From contig CAYFNI010000041.1 in assembly GCA_964344495.1 (NCBI GenBank), forward strand, positions 1 through 19,216: a stretch of 19,216 nucleotides of DNA, written 5' to 3'. Below are positions 1 through 6,772 of the stretch, piece by piece. Positions within the stretch are counted from its first letter, which is position 1. Every line of letters starts with the position of its first letter. The notes beneath the pieces were generated by a model. The model was not told the DNA's origin. It ran no database searches and saw only the letters and a program-made list of their open reading frames with translations. Position numbers and translations under genes: made by a program. Source of the DNA: UBA6136 sp964344495. GTDB lineage: Bacteria > Pseudomonadota > Gammaproteobacteria > Methylococcales > Methylococcaceae.

Positions 1-637
1 CCATTCGTCCCGCTAACTTCACATCATGCGTGACAATCAGGAAACTGACTTCGTAAAGCTGGTTCAGCTCCAGCATCAATTCATAGACGCTATCGGCGGT
101 TTTACGGTCCAGATTGCCGGTAGGTTCATCGGCTAGAACGCATCGTGGTTTGGTGACAAGTGCGCGGGCAATTGCAGCACGTTGCCGTTCTCCTCCGGAG
201 AGCTCGCCGGGCTTGTGCTTCATGCGGTTTGCCAGTCCAACCTGTTGTAACAGTTCGCTCGCTCTTGATTCAGCTTCATCGATGCGGGCCTTCCCTATCA
301 GAAGCGGAAGCGCCACATTTTCCAGTAGCGTGAACTCACCCAAAAGATGGTGGAACTGGTAGATAAAGCCGAGCGATTCGTTGCGGAGTCTGGAAATATC
401 CGGCTCTCTGAGGCTGGAAAGTGTGTGTCCCAGCAACTCGACCTCACCCGTGGAGGGACGATCCAATCCCCCCAGCAGGTGGAGCAGGGTGCTCTTGCCG
501 GAACCGGACGTGCCCATGATTGCCACCCGATCACCCTCGCTGATGCTGAGGTTGATCGACGTTAGAACATTCACATCAAGTTCACCCTGGGTAAAGCGTT
601 TACCCAAATTGTGGCAAGACAATACGACTCTACTCAT
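1..637 (-). CDS. lolD: LolD, lipoprotein-releasing ABC transporter ATPase (C-terminus cut off by window edge)
   Basis: This is the ATP-binding subunit of the inner-membrane complex that extracts outer-membrane lipoproteins and hands them to LolA. About 212 residues are visible, and the family is usually about 225-235, so only a short C-terminal piece is missing. Motifs seen: Walker A GTSGSGKST at residues 42-50, Q-loop Gln94, ABC signature LSGGERQR at 146-153, Walker B with DEP at 170-172, D-loop NLD at 175-177, and H-loop His204. The ATG at 635-637 overlaps the stop of the upstream permease gene by 8 bases (ATGAGTAG), which is typical translational coupling and makes the start secure. MacB- or FtsE-type ATPases share these motifs. 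The coupling to a LolC/E permease is what favours LolD. Confidence 0.93.
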   Translation of the reverse strand, partial: MSRVVLSCHNLGKRFTQGELDVNVLTSINLSISEGDRVAIMGTSGSGKSTLLHLLGGLDRPSTGEVELLGHTLSSLREPDISRLRNESLGFIYQFHHLLGEFTLLENVALPLLIGKARIDEAESRASELLQQVGLANRMKHKPGELSGGERQRAAIARALVTKPRCVLADEPTGNLDRKTADSVYELMLELNQLYEVSFLIVTHDVKLAGRM

Positions 638-1877
638 AGCGAAGCTCCTCGGCCGGTTGGATCAAGGAGGCCTGCCAGGCAGGGTAGATCGTCGCAAGGA
701 TGGACAGACAGAAGGCCACCCCCGTAATGTTCAGTACATCACTCCACTCCAGTCGTGAGGGGAGTTCGCTAATGTAATACACATCCGCAGGCAGAAAATG
801 AACGCTGAAAAACTTCTCGATGGCCGGGACCAGGGTCTCGACATTCAGCGCCAGCAGCACTCCGCCAACCCCACCGATCAGGGTGCCGAACAGACCGATG
901 ATAGTGCCAAGAACAACAAAAATGCCCATCACGGTGCGTGGGGGCATGCCTTGGGTTCGCAGTATCGCGATATCGGCGCGTTTGTCGGTCACCACCATCA
1001 CCAACGTTGAAACGATGTTGAAGGCGGCCACAGCCACGATCAACAACAGGATGATGAACATGACCCGCTTTTCGGTTTGAATGGCCTGGAAGAAATTGCT
1101 GTGGGCTTGGGTCCAGTCGGTCATCATGTAGTGCCCTGGCAGCTTCGGTCCGATATCGCGCATGATCTCGCGGGCGAAAAAGAGATCATCGACCTTGAGT
1201 CTCAGACCCGACACGCCATCCGCAAGTCCGAATAACCGTTTGGCGTCATCAAGGTGAATCAGCGCGAGATTTCGATCATATTCAAACATCCCGACGTGGA
1301 AGATGCCGACGACCGTAAAGCGCTTGAGGCGCGGAAGAATGCCGGCGGGTGTGGGGGTCACTTGCGGAGTAATGACAGTCACCTTGTCGCCGACGATGGC
1401 ACCCAGATGTTCAGCGAGTTCTGCGCCGAGGATGATGCCGAATTCGCCCGCCTTCAGCTGATCCAGACGGCCAGCAGTTAACTGTGTCGCAACCTCTGAG
1501 ACGCGCGGCTCATAGTCTGGCAGGATCCCTCGAATGAGACTGCCGCTGACACGTCGATCGGAATTGATCATGGCCTGTCCCTCAACGTAGGGTGCCCAGC
1601 CAAGGACGCGGGGCTCCTTGCGGAGAGGGGGTTCCAGCGACTCCCACTCGGTCAGCGTGCCGTCGCCGCCCGTGATGGAGGCGTGAGAAGTCATGCCGAG
1701 AATTCGTTCCCGCAATTTCGCCTCGAACCCGTTCATGACGGAGAGTACCGTGATCAGCGCCGCGACGCCCAGAGCGATCCCCAGCACGGAGGTCAGTGTG
1801 ATGAAGGAAATGAAACCCGTGCGTCGCTTGGCCCGGGTATAGCGCAGACCGATGAAAAGTGTAAGCGGCTTGAACAT
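630..1877 (-). CDS. lolC: LolC/LolE-family lipoprotein-releasing system permease
   Basis: This is the transmembrane subunit of the Lol ABC exporter, which lifts mature lipoproteins from the inner membrane. It has 415 residues, normal for LolC/LolE. It shows the expected plan: a short cytoplasmic N-terminus (MFKPLTLFIGLRYTRAKRR), TM1 at about residues 22-48, a large periplasmic domain, then three C-terminal TM segments with the FtsX-type stretch around DKRADIAILRTQGM. I chose the ATG at 1875-1877 because family members begin with this F-x-x-x-L-x-I-G-L-R-Y pattern. A longer frame to 1964 exists but would overlap fur and adds an unrelated polar extension. The gene lies 26 bases after fur and overlaps lolD, so fur-lolC-lolD may be co-transcribed. 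I cannot tell LolC from LolE, or a single-permease system, because any second permease would lie left of the window. Confidence 0.92.
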   Translation of the reverse strand: MFKPLTLFIGLRYTRAKRRTGFISFITLTSVLGIALGVAALITVLSVMNGFEAKLRERILGMTSHASITGGDGTLTEWESLEPPLRKEPRVLGWAPYVEGQAMINSDRRVSGSLIRGILPDYEPRVSEVATQLTAGRLDQLKAGEFGIILGAELAEHLGAIVGDKVTVITPQVTPTPAGILPRLKRFTVVGIFHVGMFEYDRNLALIHLDDAKRLFGLADGVSGLRLKVDDLFFAREIMRDIGPKLPGHYMMTDWTQAHSNFFQAIQTEKRVMFIILLLIVAVAAFNIVSTLVMVVTDKRADIAILRTQGMPPRTVMGIFVVLGTIIGLFGTLIGGVGGVLLALNVETLVPAIEKFFSVHFLPADVYYISELPSRLEWSDVLNITGVAFCLSILATIYPAWQASLIQPAEELRYE

Positions 1878-1903
1878 GTAAGCGTGTGTTGTGCCCTTTG
1901 AGG

Positions 1904-2347
1904 CTAGGTCGGGTCGGAACCGGCTTGGCTGGCTTTGCAGGGGGCGCAGATGCCGTACAGGCACAGGGAGTGATCGGTCAACTCGAACCCCTTGCGTTGA
2001 GCGATCTCGTTTTGCAGACGCTCGATGGTCTCGTCCTGGAATTCCTCAACTCGGCCGCATTGCACGCACACCAGATGGTCGTGGTGGTGGCCCCGGTTCA
2101 GCTCAAAGACGGAGTTGCCACCCTCGAAGTGGTGGCGCACCACCAGACCGGCGGATTCGAATTGGGTCAAAACGCGATAGACCGTGGCCAGCCCGATTTC
2201 TTCGCCTTCGGAGAGCAACTTGTTGAAGATCTCTTCCGCACTCAGATGGCCAGCCGCATCGTTGCCGCTGCGTTCGAGAATTTCCAAAATTTTGAGGCGG
2301 GGGAGGGTGACCTTGAGGCCCGCGTTGCGGATGTCCTTGCTTTCCAG
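1904..2347 (-). CDS. fur: Fur, ferric uptake regulator, apparently starting at CTG
   Basis: This is the iron-responsive (Fe2+-binding) transcriptional repressor of iron-uptake genes. The deduced protein has 147 residues, the normal Fur length, and opens ESKDIRNAGLKVTLPRLKI after the initiator, which matches the conserved Fur N-terminus. The winged-helix DNA-binding region contains the recognition segment IGLATVYRVLTQF. The metal-binding region is HHHDH at residues 87-91, C94-x-x-C97, and a second C134-x-x-C137 near the C-terminus. No ATG, GTG or TTG occurs in frame between the upstream stop (2393-2395) and the conserved N-terminus. The CTG at 2345-2347 is preceded by GGAG (2356-2359) with 8-base spacing, so it is the best start. 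The next canonical start, TTG at 2285-2287, would remove 20 conserved residues of the DNA-binding domain. The gene is divergent from bamE, an arrangement known in Pseudomonas and Xanthomonas. Confidence 0.93.
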   Translation of the reverse strand: MESKDIRNAGLKVTLPRLKILEILERSGNDAAGHLSAEEIFNKLLSEGEEIGLATVYRVLTQFESAGLVVRHHFEGGNSVFELNRGHHHDHLVCVQCGRVEEFQDETIERLQNEIAQRKGFELTDHSLCLYGICAPCKASQAGSDPT

Positions 2348-2359
2348 GGCGACTGCTCC
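2345..2359 (-). promoter_or_regulatory. fur ribosome binding site and non-canonical CTG start
   Basis: On the minus strand GGAG at 2359-2356 is followed by 8 bases and then CTG at 2347-2345. Protein conservation begins exactly here. An ATG at 2361-2359 lies in a different frame and would join the Fur frame only if one extra base were present, so an assembly error or an uncommon indel is the alternative explanation. Confidence 0.6.
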
Positions 2360-2387
2360 ATTCAGTGTGTTACGCGGCCCTATGGGG

Positions 2388-2393
2388 TATGAT
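2388..2393 (+). promoter_or_regulatory. candidate -10 element for bamE
   Basis: TATGAT matches the sigma70 -10 consensus at 5 of 6 positions and lies about 32 bases before the bamE ATG. No good -35 hexamer sits 16-18 bases upstream (GTGTGT region), so the call is weak. If it is right, the ATG at 2389 cannot be the bamE start, which supports the ATG at 2425. Confidence 0.35.
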
Positions 2394-2424
2394 TAAAGAC
2401 CTGCTACTGAGCCCGCATCATAAC

Positions 2425-2865
2425 ATGCACCTTCACCGCTTTGTTGTCCTTTGCCTGCCCCTGGCGTTCGCAGCGTGCTCCTGGGATTGGTTGCCCTTCG
2501 TCTACAAGCAGGACATCCACCAGGGCAATGTCATCTCGCAGGAAATGGTCGACCAGCTGCGTCCCGGCATGAACAAGCGTCAGGTGACCTTCATCATGGG
2601 GGCGCCGCTGATGACCGACCCGTTCCACGATGAGCGATGGGACTACGTTTATAGCAATCAGCCCGGCGATGAGCCGCGCGTACAGAAGAACATCACCCTC
2701 ATTTTCAAAGGCGATGAACTGGCCGAGCTGCAGGGCGATTTTCGCCCCGGCACCTTGCCATCCATCGAAATGAAAAAAGATTCGACCCTCAACGTCCCCA
2801 GGATCGACCGGGAAAAGACAGTCTGGCAGATGGTGACAGGCCTGTTCAGCAACGAAGACGAGTAG
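2425..2865 (+). CDS. bamE: BamE (SmpA/OmlA) outer-membrane assembly lipoprotein
   Basis: This is a small lipoprotein of the BAM complex that inserts beta-barrel proteins into the outer membrane. From the ATG at 2425 it has 146 residues: a lipoprotein signal peptide with lipobox-like FAAC ending at Cys18, then the SmpA/OmlA domain with the characteristic run QGNVISQEMVDQLRPGM, followed by QVTFIMGAPLMTDPFHDERWDYVY and an ITLIFKGDEL strand. A polar C-terminal tail of about 35 residues follows. Longer frames open at 2365 and 2389, but they put extra residues before the signal peptide and start inside the likely promoter. The Shine-Dalgarno sequence is poor. The gene is divergent from fur and ends one base before the convergent rnfH. 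Confidence 0.95.
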   Translation: MHLHRFVVLCLPLAFAACSWDWLPFVYKQDIHQGNVISQEMVDQLRPGMNKRQVTFIMGAPLMTDPFHDERWDYVYSNQPGDEPRVQKNITLIFKGDELAELQGDFRPGTLPSIEMKKDSTLNVPRIDREKTVWQMVTGLFSNEDE

Positions 2866-2866
2866 T

Positions 2867-3145
2867 TCAGGACTTTTTGGCGCGCGCCCTGCGTGCCTGC
2901 GTGGGGTCAACCCGAAGTGGGCGATAGATTTCGACCCGATCACCGTCCCTGAGTCGGTGATCGAGTGCCTGCGGTTTCCCGAACACGCCAACCCCGGCGG
3001 TTGTCAGGTCAATCTCCGGGACCCGCGCAAGAATTCCGGAAAGATGAATGGCCTCCAGCAGGGTTGAGCCCGCCGGGACAGTCACGGGTATGACGTGCTG
3101 CTGTTGCGGCATGGCATAGGCCACTTCGACCTGCAGTTCCGGCAT
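2867..3145 (-). CDS. rnfH: RnfH/RatB family ubiquitin-like protein
   Basis: This is a 92-residue protein of the RnfH (RatB, UPF0125) family. The family has a beta-grasp ubiquitin-like fold and a still unclear role. Visible hallmarks are the N-terminal VEVAYAMPQQQ, the central GSTLLEAIHLSGI, the VGVFGKP motif and the DGDRVEIYRPL segment, ending in a basic tail RRARAKKS. The ATG at 3143-3145 gives a full-length family member. It lies convergent to bamE with a single base between the stops. Upstream, where the toxin-like ratA gene is usually found, an NSS transporter ends only 12 bases away, so the two minus-strand genes are probably co-transcribed. Confidence 0.92.
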   Translation of the reverse strand: MPELQVEVAYAMPQQQHVIPVTVPAGSTLLEAIHLSGILARVPEIDLTTAGVGVFGKPQALDHRLRDGDRVEIYRPLRVDPTQARRARAKKS

Positions 3146-3157
3146 CGCCTTTGATGC

Positions 3158-4510
3158 CTAGCCTGAACCGGTGGCATCCCACAGGATGATGGCCACCGCA
3201 ATGGGGGCCACGTAGCGGATCAGGAGCTGCCAGTAGGGGTACCAGCATCCCGCCTCCAGTTCCTCGGCGCTATCCTGAGGCCGCATGACCCACCCGGCAA
3301 ACAAAGCCACCAGAAGGCCGCCGGCCGGCAGCATCACATTGGCGGTGATGAAGTCGATCAACTCGAAGAAGGTCATGCCGGCGACGGTCAAATCCGACCA
3401 ACTATTGAAGGAAAGCAGTGTTCCAAGTCCCAGAAGCCAGCACGCCAAACCGGCATAAGCCGATGCGCGGGTGCGGCTGAGGCGCTGGTTTTCAGACAGC
3501 CAGGCGACAGCCGGCTCAATCAAGGCAATGGCCGAGGTGATGGCGGCAAAGAAAACCAACACGAAAAACAGGCCGCCGAACAAATGGCCGGCGGGCATTT
3601 TCATGAAAGCCAGCGGCAGTGTCTCAAATATCAGGCCAGGTCCCATGCCGGGTTCGAGATGATGGGTAAAGACGACCGGAAAGATAGCGATGCCGGCCAG
3701 CAGAGCTACGGCGGTATCCAGACCCGATACGATCAAGCTGGAGCGCCCGATCGAGACATGGTCGGGCAGATAGGACCCGTAGACCATGATCGACCCCATG
3801 CCGAGACCCAATGAAAAAAACGCCTGTCCCATTGCGATCAGCACACTGGCGCCCGTCAATTTATCGAAATCCGGTTTGAACAGGAATGACATCCCCTGGG
3901 CGAAGCCCTCGGTACCAACCGCGTAAAGGTCAAGAACCAGCAGCATAAGCAGCAGGCCCGGCATCATGATGCGGGTGACTCGCTCAATACCCTGGCTCAC
4001 GCCACGGCTCACGATCAGCATGGTGGCGGTCATGAAAAAGGTATGCCAGACCAATTGGACGTCCGGGGCATTCTTCAAATCCATGAACGTTTGCTGAGCC
4101 GCCGCCGCCGAGGCGCTTTCGATGAATCCGCCCAGCATCTTGAAAATGTAAGCCATGGACCAGCCGGCAATGACTGAATAATAGGAAAGGATCAGAAAGC
4201 CAGCCACAATCCCCAGCCAGCCCACATGCCGCCAGGCGCCGTGGCTGCCGGCCTGTTTTGCCAGCGTGGCCATGGCATTGACCGGGCTTTGCCGGCCGCG
4301 TCGACCGAGCATCGTCTCCGCCATCATGATCGGCAGACCAATGCCAATGACGCAGGCCAGATAGACCAGAACGAAGGCACCGCCCCCGTTTTCGCCCAGC
4401 AGATACGGGAATTTCCAGATGTTTCCGAGCCCGATGGCAGAGCCACTGGCCGCGATGATGAAGGCGATGCGCGAGGACCACTGTCCGTGCAGGGAAGCTG
4501 GAGGGCTCAT
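3158..4510 (-). CDS. Sodium-dependent neurotransmitter:sodium symporter (NSS/SNF) family transporter
   Basis: This is an inner-membrane secondary transporter of the LeuT/MhsT/TnaT-like NSS family, which couples Na+ entry to uptake of amino acids or related small molecules. It has 450 residues with about 11 hydrophobic segments, the count usual for bacterial NSS proteins. The TM1 signature SGSAIGLGNIWKFPYL is unmistakable. It holds the unwound TM1 segment that contributes to the substrate and Na+ sites in LeuT. TM6 has the region GQAFFSLGLGMGSIMVYGSYL, also typical. The substrate cannot be read from sequence. The start ATG at 4508-4510 leaves the usual short tail before TM1. The gene is divergent from smpB and precedes rnfH by 12 bases, occupying the position where ratA sits in E. 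coli-type gene order. Confidence 0.93.
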   Translation of the reverse strand: MSPPASLHGQWSSRIAFIIAASGSAIGLGNIWKFPYLLGENGGGAFVLVYLACVIGIGLPIMMAETMLGRRGRQSPVNAMATLAKQAGSHGAWRHVGWLGIVAGFLILSYYSVIAGWSMAYIFKMLGGFIESASAAAAQQTFMDLKNAPDVQLVWHTFFMTATMLIVSRGVSQGIERVTRIMMPGLLLMLLVLDLYAVGTEGFAQGMSFLFKPDFDKLTGASVLIAMGQAFFSLGLGMGSIMVYGSYLPDHVSIGRSSLIVSGLDTAVALLAGIAIFPVVFTHHLEPGMGPGLIFETLPLAFMKMPAGHLFGGLFFVLVFFAAITSAIALIEPAVAWLSENQRLSRTRASAYAGLACWLLGLGTLLSFNSWSDLTVAGMTFFELIDFITANVMLPAGGLLVALFAGWVMRPQDSAEELEAGCWYPYWQLLIRYVAPIAVAIILWDATGSG

Positions 4511-4527
4511 GATGGAAGCTGCCTGAG

Positions 4528-4556
4528 TTAATCTGCGGTAAGTCTGGCTCGGTCAA
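4528..4556 (-). promoter_or_regulatory. candidate promoter for the NSS transporter
   Basis: On the minus strand TTGACC (forward 4551-4556) is a 5 of 6 match to the -35 consensus. It is followed after 17 bases by GATTAA (forward 4528-4533), a poor 3 of 6 match to the -10. The position upstream of the start at 4510 is sensible, but the -10 is weak. Confidence 0.3.
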
Positions 4557-4609
4557 TTCGAGTAAAATAACAACTTTTAACTCACGCGTCAGGGATTCCA
4601 GGCGATTTT

Positions 4610-5089
4610 ATGGCGGCCAAGAAAAACAAGGGCGGTCCCGGTGGTTCATCGATTGCCCAGAATCGCCAGGCTACACACGACTACTTCATTGAAGAGCGGC
4701 ATGAAGCCGGGCTCGCCCTGCAGGGCTGGGAAGTGAAAAGCCTCCGGGCCGGGCGGGCGCAGCTCAAGGAAAGCTATGTCGTACTCAAAAACGGTGAAGC
4801 ATGGCTCCTGGGCGCTCATATCTCCCCACTGACCACTGCTTCGACCCATGTGGTTGCCGAGGCGGTGCGGACCCGCAAGCTGCTGTTGCATGCGCATGAG
4901 TTGAGTCGCCTGATCGGGCATGTCGAGCGCAAGGGCTACACCTTGGTGCCATTGGCGCTCTACTGGAAAAAAGGTCGGGCCAAGCTGGAGATCGGTCTGG
5001 CCCGCGGCAAGAAAATGCATGACAAACGCGCGACCGAGAAGGATCGCGACTGGCAGCGCGAACGGGAACGCATCATGAAAAAGGGGTAG
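4610..5089 (+). CDS. smpB: SmpB, tmRNA-binding protein of trans-translation
   Basis: SmpB binds tmRNA (SsrA) and delivers it to stalled ribosomes. The protein is 159 residues, essentially the E. coli length. It contains IAQNRQATHDYFIEERHEAG near the N-terminus, the oligonucleotide-binding-fold core GWEVKSLRAGRAQLKESYV, and the basic C-terminal tail KKMHDKRATEKDRDWQRERERIMKKG, which enters the decoding centre. The ATG at 4610 is the family start, with a weak AGGCG ahead of it. No tmRNA gene is recognisable downstream within the window. The next gene begins 124 bases after the stop. Confidence 0.97.
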   Translation: MAAKKNKGGPGGSSIAQNRQATHDYFIEERHEAGLALQGWEVKSLRAGRAQLKESYVVLKNGEAWLLGAHISPLTTASTHVVAEAVRTRKLLLHAHELSRLIGHVERKGYTLVPLALYWKKGRAKLEIGLARGKKMHDKRATEKDRDWQRERERIMKKG

Positions 5090-5213
5090 TGCCTGGATGG
5101 ATCGTGCCCCCATGCAGCGTTCCTGACGTTTGGATATCGCTCAACCAAAAGGCGCTTCTCCGGCAGAACAGCCTTTCCACTCAGCCCGCATGCCGGGATT
5201 CGGAACAACCACC

Positions 5214-6344
5214 ATGAATCGACGATTGACCCATCTCCTCCTGCTTGTACTCAGCCTGTTCATGGGTACGGCATTGCAGGCCCGCGAATACTCGGCCCTG
5301 GTCGTTGAGCCCGAGAGTGGGCGCATCCTCTACGAGCGCTATGCCGACGAGTTGCGTCATCCGGCGTCGGTGACCAAGATGATGACCTTGTATCTGGTGT
5401 TCGAAGCATTGGAGCGGGGCGAAATCACACTCAACACCCCCTTTACGATCTCGCGCAACGCGGTCTTGCGTCCCCCCTCGCGACTGGGGTTAACCCCGGG
5501 CGATACCCTGGCGGTCGAAGATGCGATTCTGGGTCTGGTGACGCGCTCGGCCAATGATGCTGCGACTGTCATCGCCGAGAATCTGGGCGGAACCGAAGCC
5601 GAATTTGCCGCCCTGATGACCTCCAAGGCGCGCCAACTGGGCATGCGCGACAGCGTGTTCCGGAACGCATCCGGCCTGCCTGACCCGCAGCAGGTGACGA
5701 CCGCCCGCGACATGTACAAGCTGGGCCGGGCACTGATCAATGATTTCCCGCGCTACTACCCCTATTTCTCGACCCCGCGTTTCTATTATCGGGGGCAGAG
5801 TTTCGACAACCATAATCACTTGATGGAAACCTATCCAGGCATGGATGGCATCAAGACCGGTTTCATCAATTCCTCGGGATTCAATCTGGTCGCGTCCGCA
5901 AAACGCAACGGGCACCGGTTGATCGGCGTGGTATTCGGCGGTCCGAGCGCTGTCCGACGGGATTCGCACATGCGGGATATTCTCAACGATGGCTTTGCGC
6001 AGCTGGACGGCGCAGCCCCCGGTTACGTCGAGGCCAGCTTCGATGCGAAGCCGGAGGTCAGCCGTTCCCGATTGACCCGCTATGAGTCGGAGCCACCACA
6101 GTTGACGTTCGGTAATCCGAAGCGTTTCAAGGCGTCGCGAGCGCATGGCCCCCGTTCGGCCACGCCGGCCGCGAATCCGGCCTCTGGCAAGGCCCGGCAG
6201 GCAGCGGCTGAGAAAAAAACCGTACGCCAGGCGGCGGCCAAATCGGCCACCAAGCCAGCGCCTGCGGCCGCGAGTCCCTGCAAGGGGGCCAAGGGTGCAA
6301 CGGGGCATTGCGCCGGCAAGGCCAAGGCGAAGTCGCGGGGTTAG
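5214..6344 (+). CDS. D-alanyl-D-alanine carboxypeptidase (S11 family) with Lys/Ala-rich C-terminal tail
   Basis: This is a low-molecular-weight penicillin-binding protein that trims the terminal D-Ala from peptidoglycan stem peptides in the periplasm. From the ATG at 5214 it has 376 residues. A signal peptide (MNRRLTHLLLLVLSLFMG, cleaving near ALQA) is followed by the serine peptidase domain with all three catalytic motifs: S52-V-T-K55, S112-A-N114 and K214-T-G216. After about residue 310 the usual PBP5 C-terminal beta domain and amphipathic anchor are not recognisable. Instead there is a low-complexity Ala/Lys/Pro-rich basic tail of about 65 residues containing two cysteines. A frame extension to 5130 only adds a polar leader before the signal peptide. 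The stop lies 5 bases before the truncated haemoglobin start, so they are probably co-transcribed. DacA, DacC and endopeptidase-like PbpG (S11) cannot be separated confidently. Confidence 0.93.
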   Translation: MNRRLTHLLLLVLSLFMGTALQAREYSALVVEPESGRILYERYADELRHPASVTKMMTLYLVFEALERGEITLNTPFTISRNAVLRPPSRLGLTPGDTLAVEDAILGLVTRSANDAATVIAENLGGTEAEFAALMTSKARQLGMRDSVFRNASGLPDPQQVTTARDMYKLGRALINDFPRYYPYFSTPRFYYRGQSFDNHNHLMETYPGMDGIKTGFINSSGFNLVASAKRNGHRLIGVVFGGPSAVRRDSHMRDILNDGFAQLDGAAPGYVEASFDAKPEVSRSRLTRYESEPPQLTFGNPKRFKASRAHGPRSATPAANPASGKARQAAAEKKTVRQAAAKSATKPAPAAASPCKGAKGATGHCAGKAKAKSRG

Positions 6345-6349
6345 TCGGC

Positions 6350-6730
6350 ATGTCGGGGGTCTCACCCTACGAGCGGCTGGGGGGTGAACCGGTCCTCAGG
6401 GCGCTGGTAAGCCGCTTTTATACCCACATGGCTCAGCTACCGGAGGCGCAAGGCATCCGCCAAATGCACGCCCCGGATTTGTCCGGGGCGGAGAGCAAGC
6501 TGTTCAAGTTCTTGTCCGGATGGCTTGGAGGCCCCAATCTTTACTGGGAAGAGTTTGGTCATCCGCGCCTGCGGATGCGGCATTTTCCATTTGCGATCGG
6601 CCCGTCCGAGCGCGATCAGTGGCTGGCCTGCATGCAGCGGGCACTTAGCGAGACGGTTGATGATCTCGAGCTAAGGCAGGCGCTGTTTCAGGCGCTTAGC
6701 CAGACGGCCGAGCACATGATCAATACCTGA
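6350..6730 (+). CDS. Group II truncated haemoglobin
   Basis: This is a small haem protein of the trHb2 (TrHbO-like) family, implicated in O2, NO or peroxide chemistry. The 126-residue protein starts PYERLGGEPVLRALVSRFYTHM, where Tyr24 fits the B10 position. SKLFKFLSGWLGGP fits the E-helix segment of group II. The proximal (F8) histidine is His78 in RMRHFPF. Trp91 (RDQWLACM) fits the conserved G8 tryptophan of this group. His40 lies near the CD1 position, where family members vary. The ATG at 6350 lies 5 bases after the carboxypeptidase stop with GGGG upstream. A longer frame from 6308 overlaps the carboxypeptidase and is unlikely. Confidence 0.92.
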   Translation: MSGVSPYERLGGEPVLRALVSRFYTHMAQLPEAQGIRQMHAPDLSGAESKLFKFLSGWLGGPNLYWEEFGHPRLRMRHFPFAIGPSERDQWLACMQRALSETVDDLELRQALFQALSQTAEHMINT

Positions 6731-6772
6731 AGATTCTGTTGTAACCCGTGAGTGTTTTTCGGAGCTGACTCC

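Noticed and set aside
2348..2424. Fur box in the fur/bamE intergenic region (autoregulation)
   Set aside because: No 19-bp GATAATGAT-type inverted repeat could be found on either strand.
4563..4568. TAAAAT as a -10 for smpB
   Set aside because: The hexamer is good, but no -35-like sequence occurs 16-18 bases upstream, and AT-rich hexamers are expected in this intergenic stretch.
5090..5213. Search for a tmRNA (ssrA) gene after smpB
   Set aside because: The gap is only 124 bases, and no tRNA-like acceptor/T-arm pair or tag-encoding frame was recognised there.
5490..6365. Minus-strand 291-residue open frame over the carboxypeptidase
   Set aside because: It is antisense to catalytic motifs of a clear S11 peptidase, with no recognisable domain. 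The long open stretch reflects GC-rich codon use and the Ala/Lys tail.
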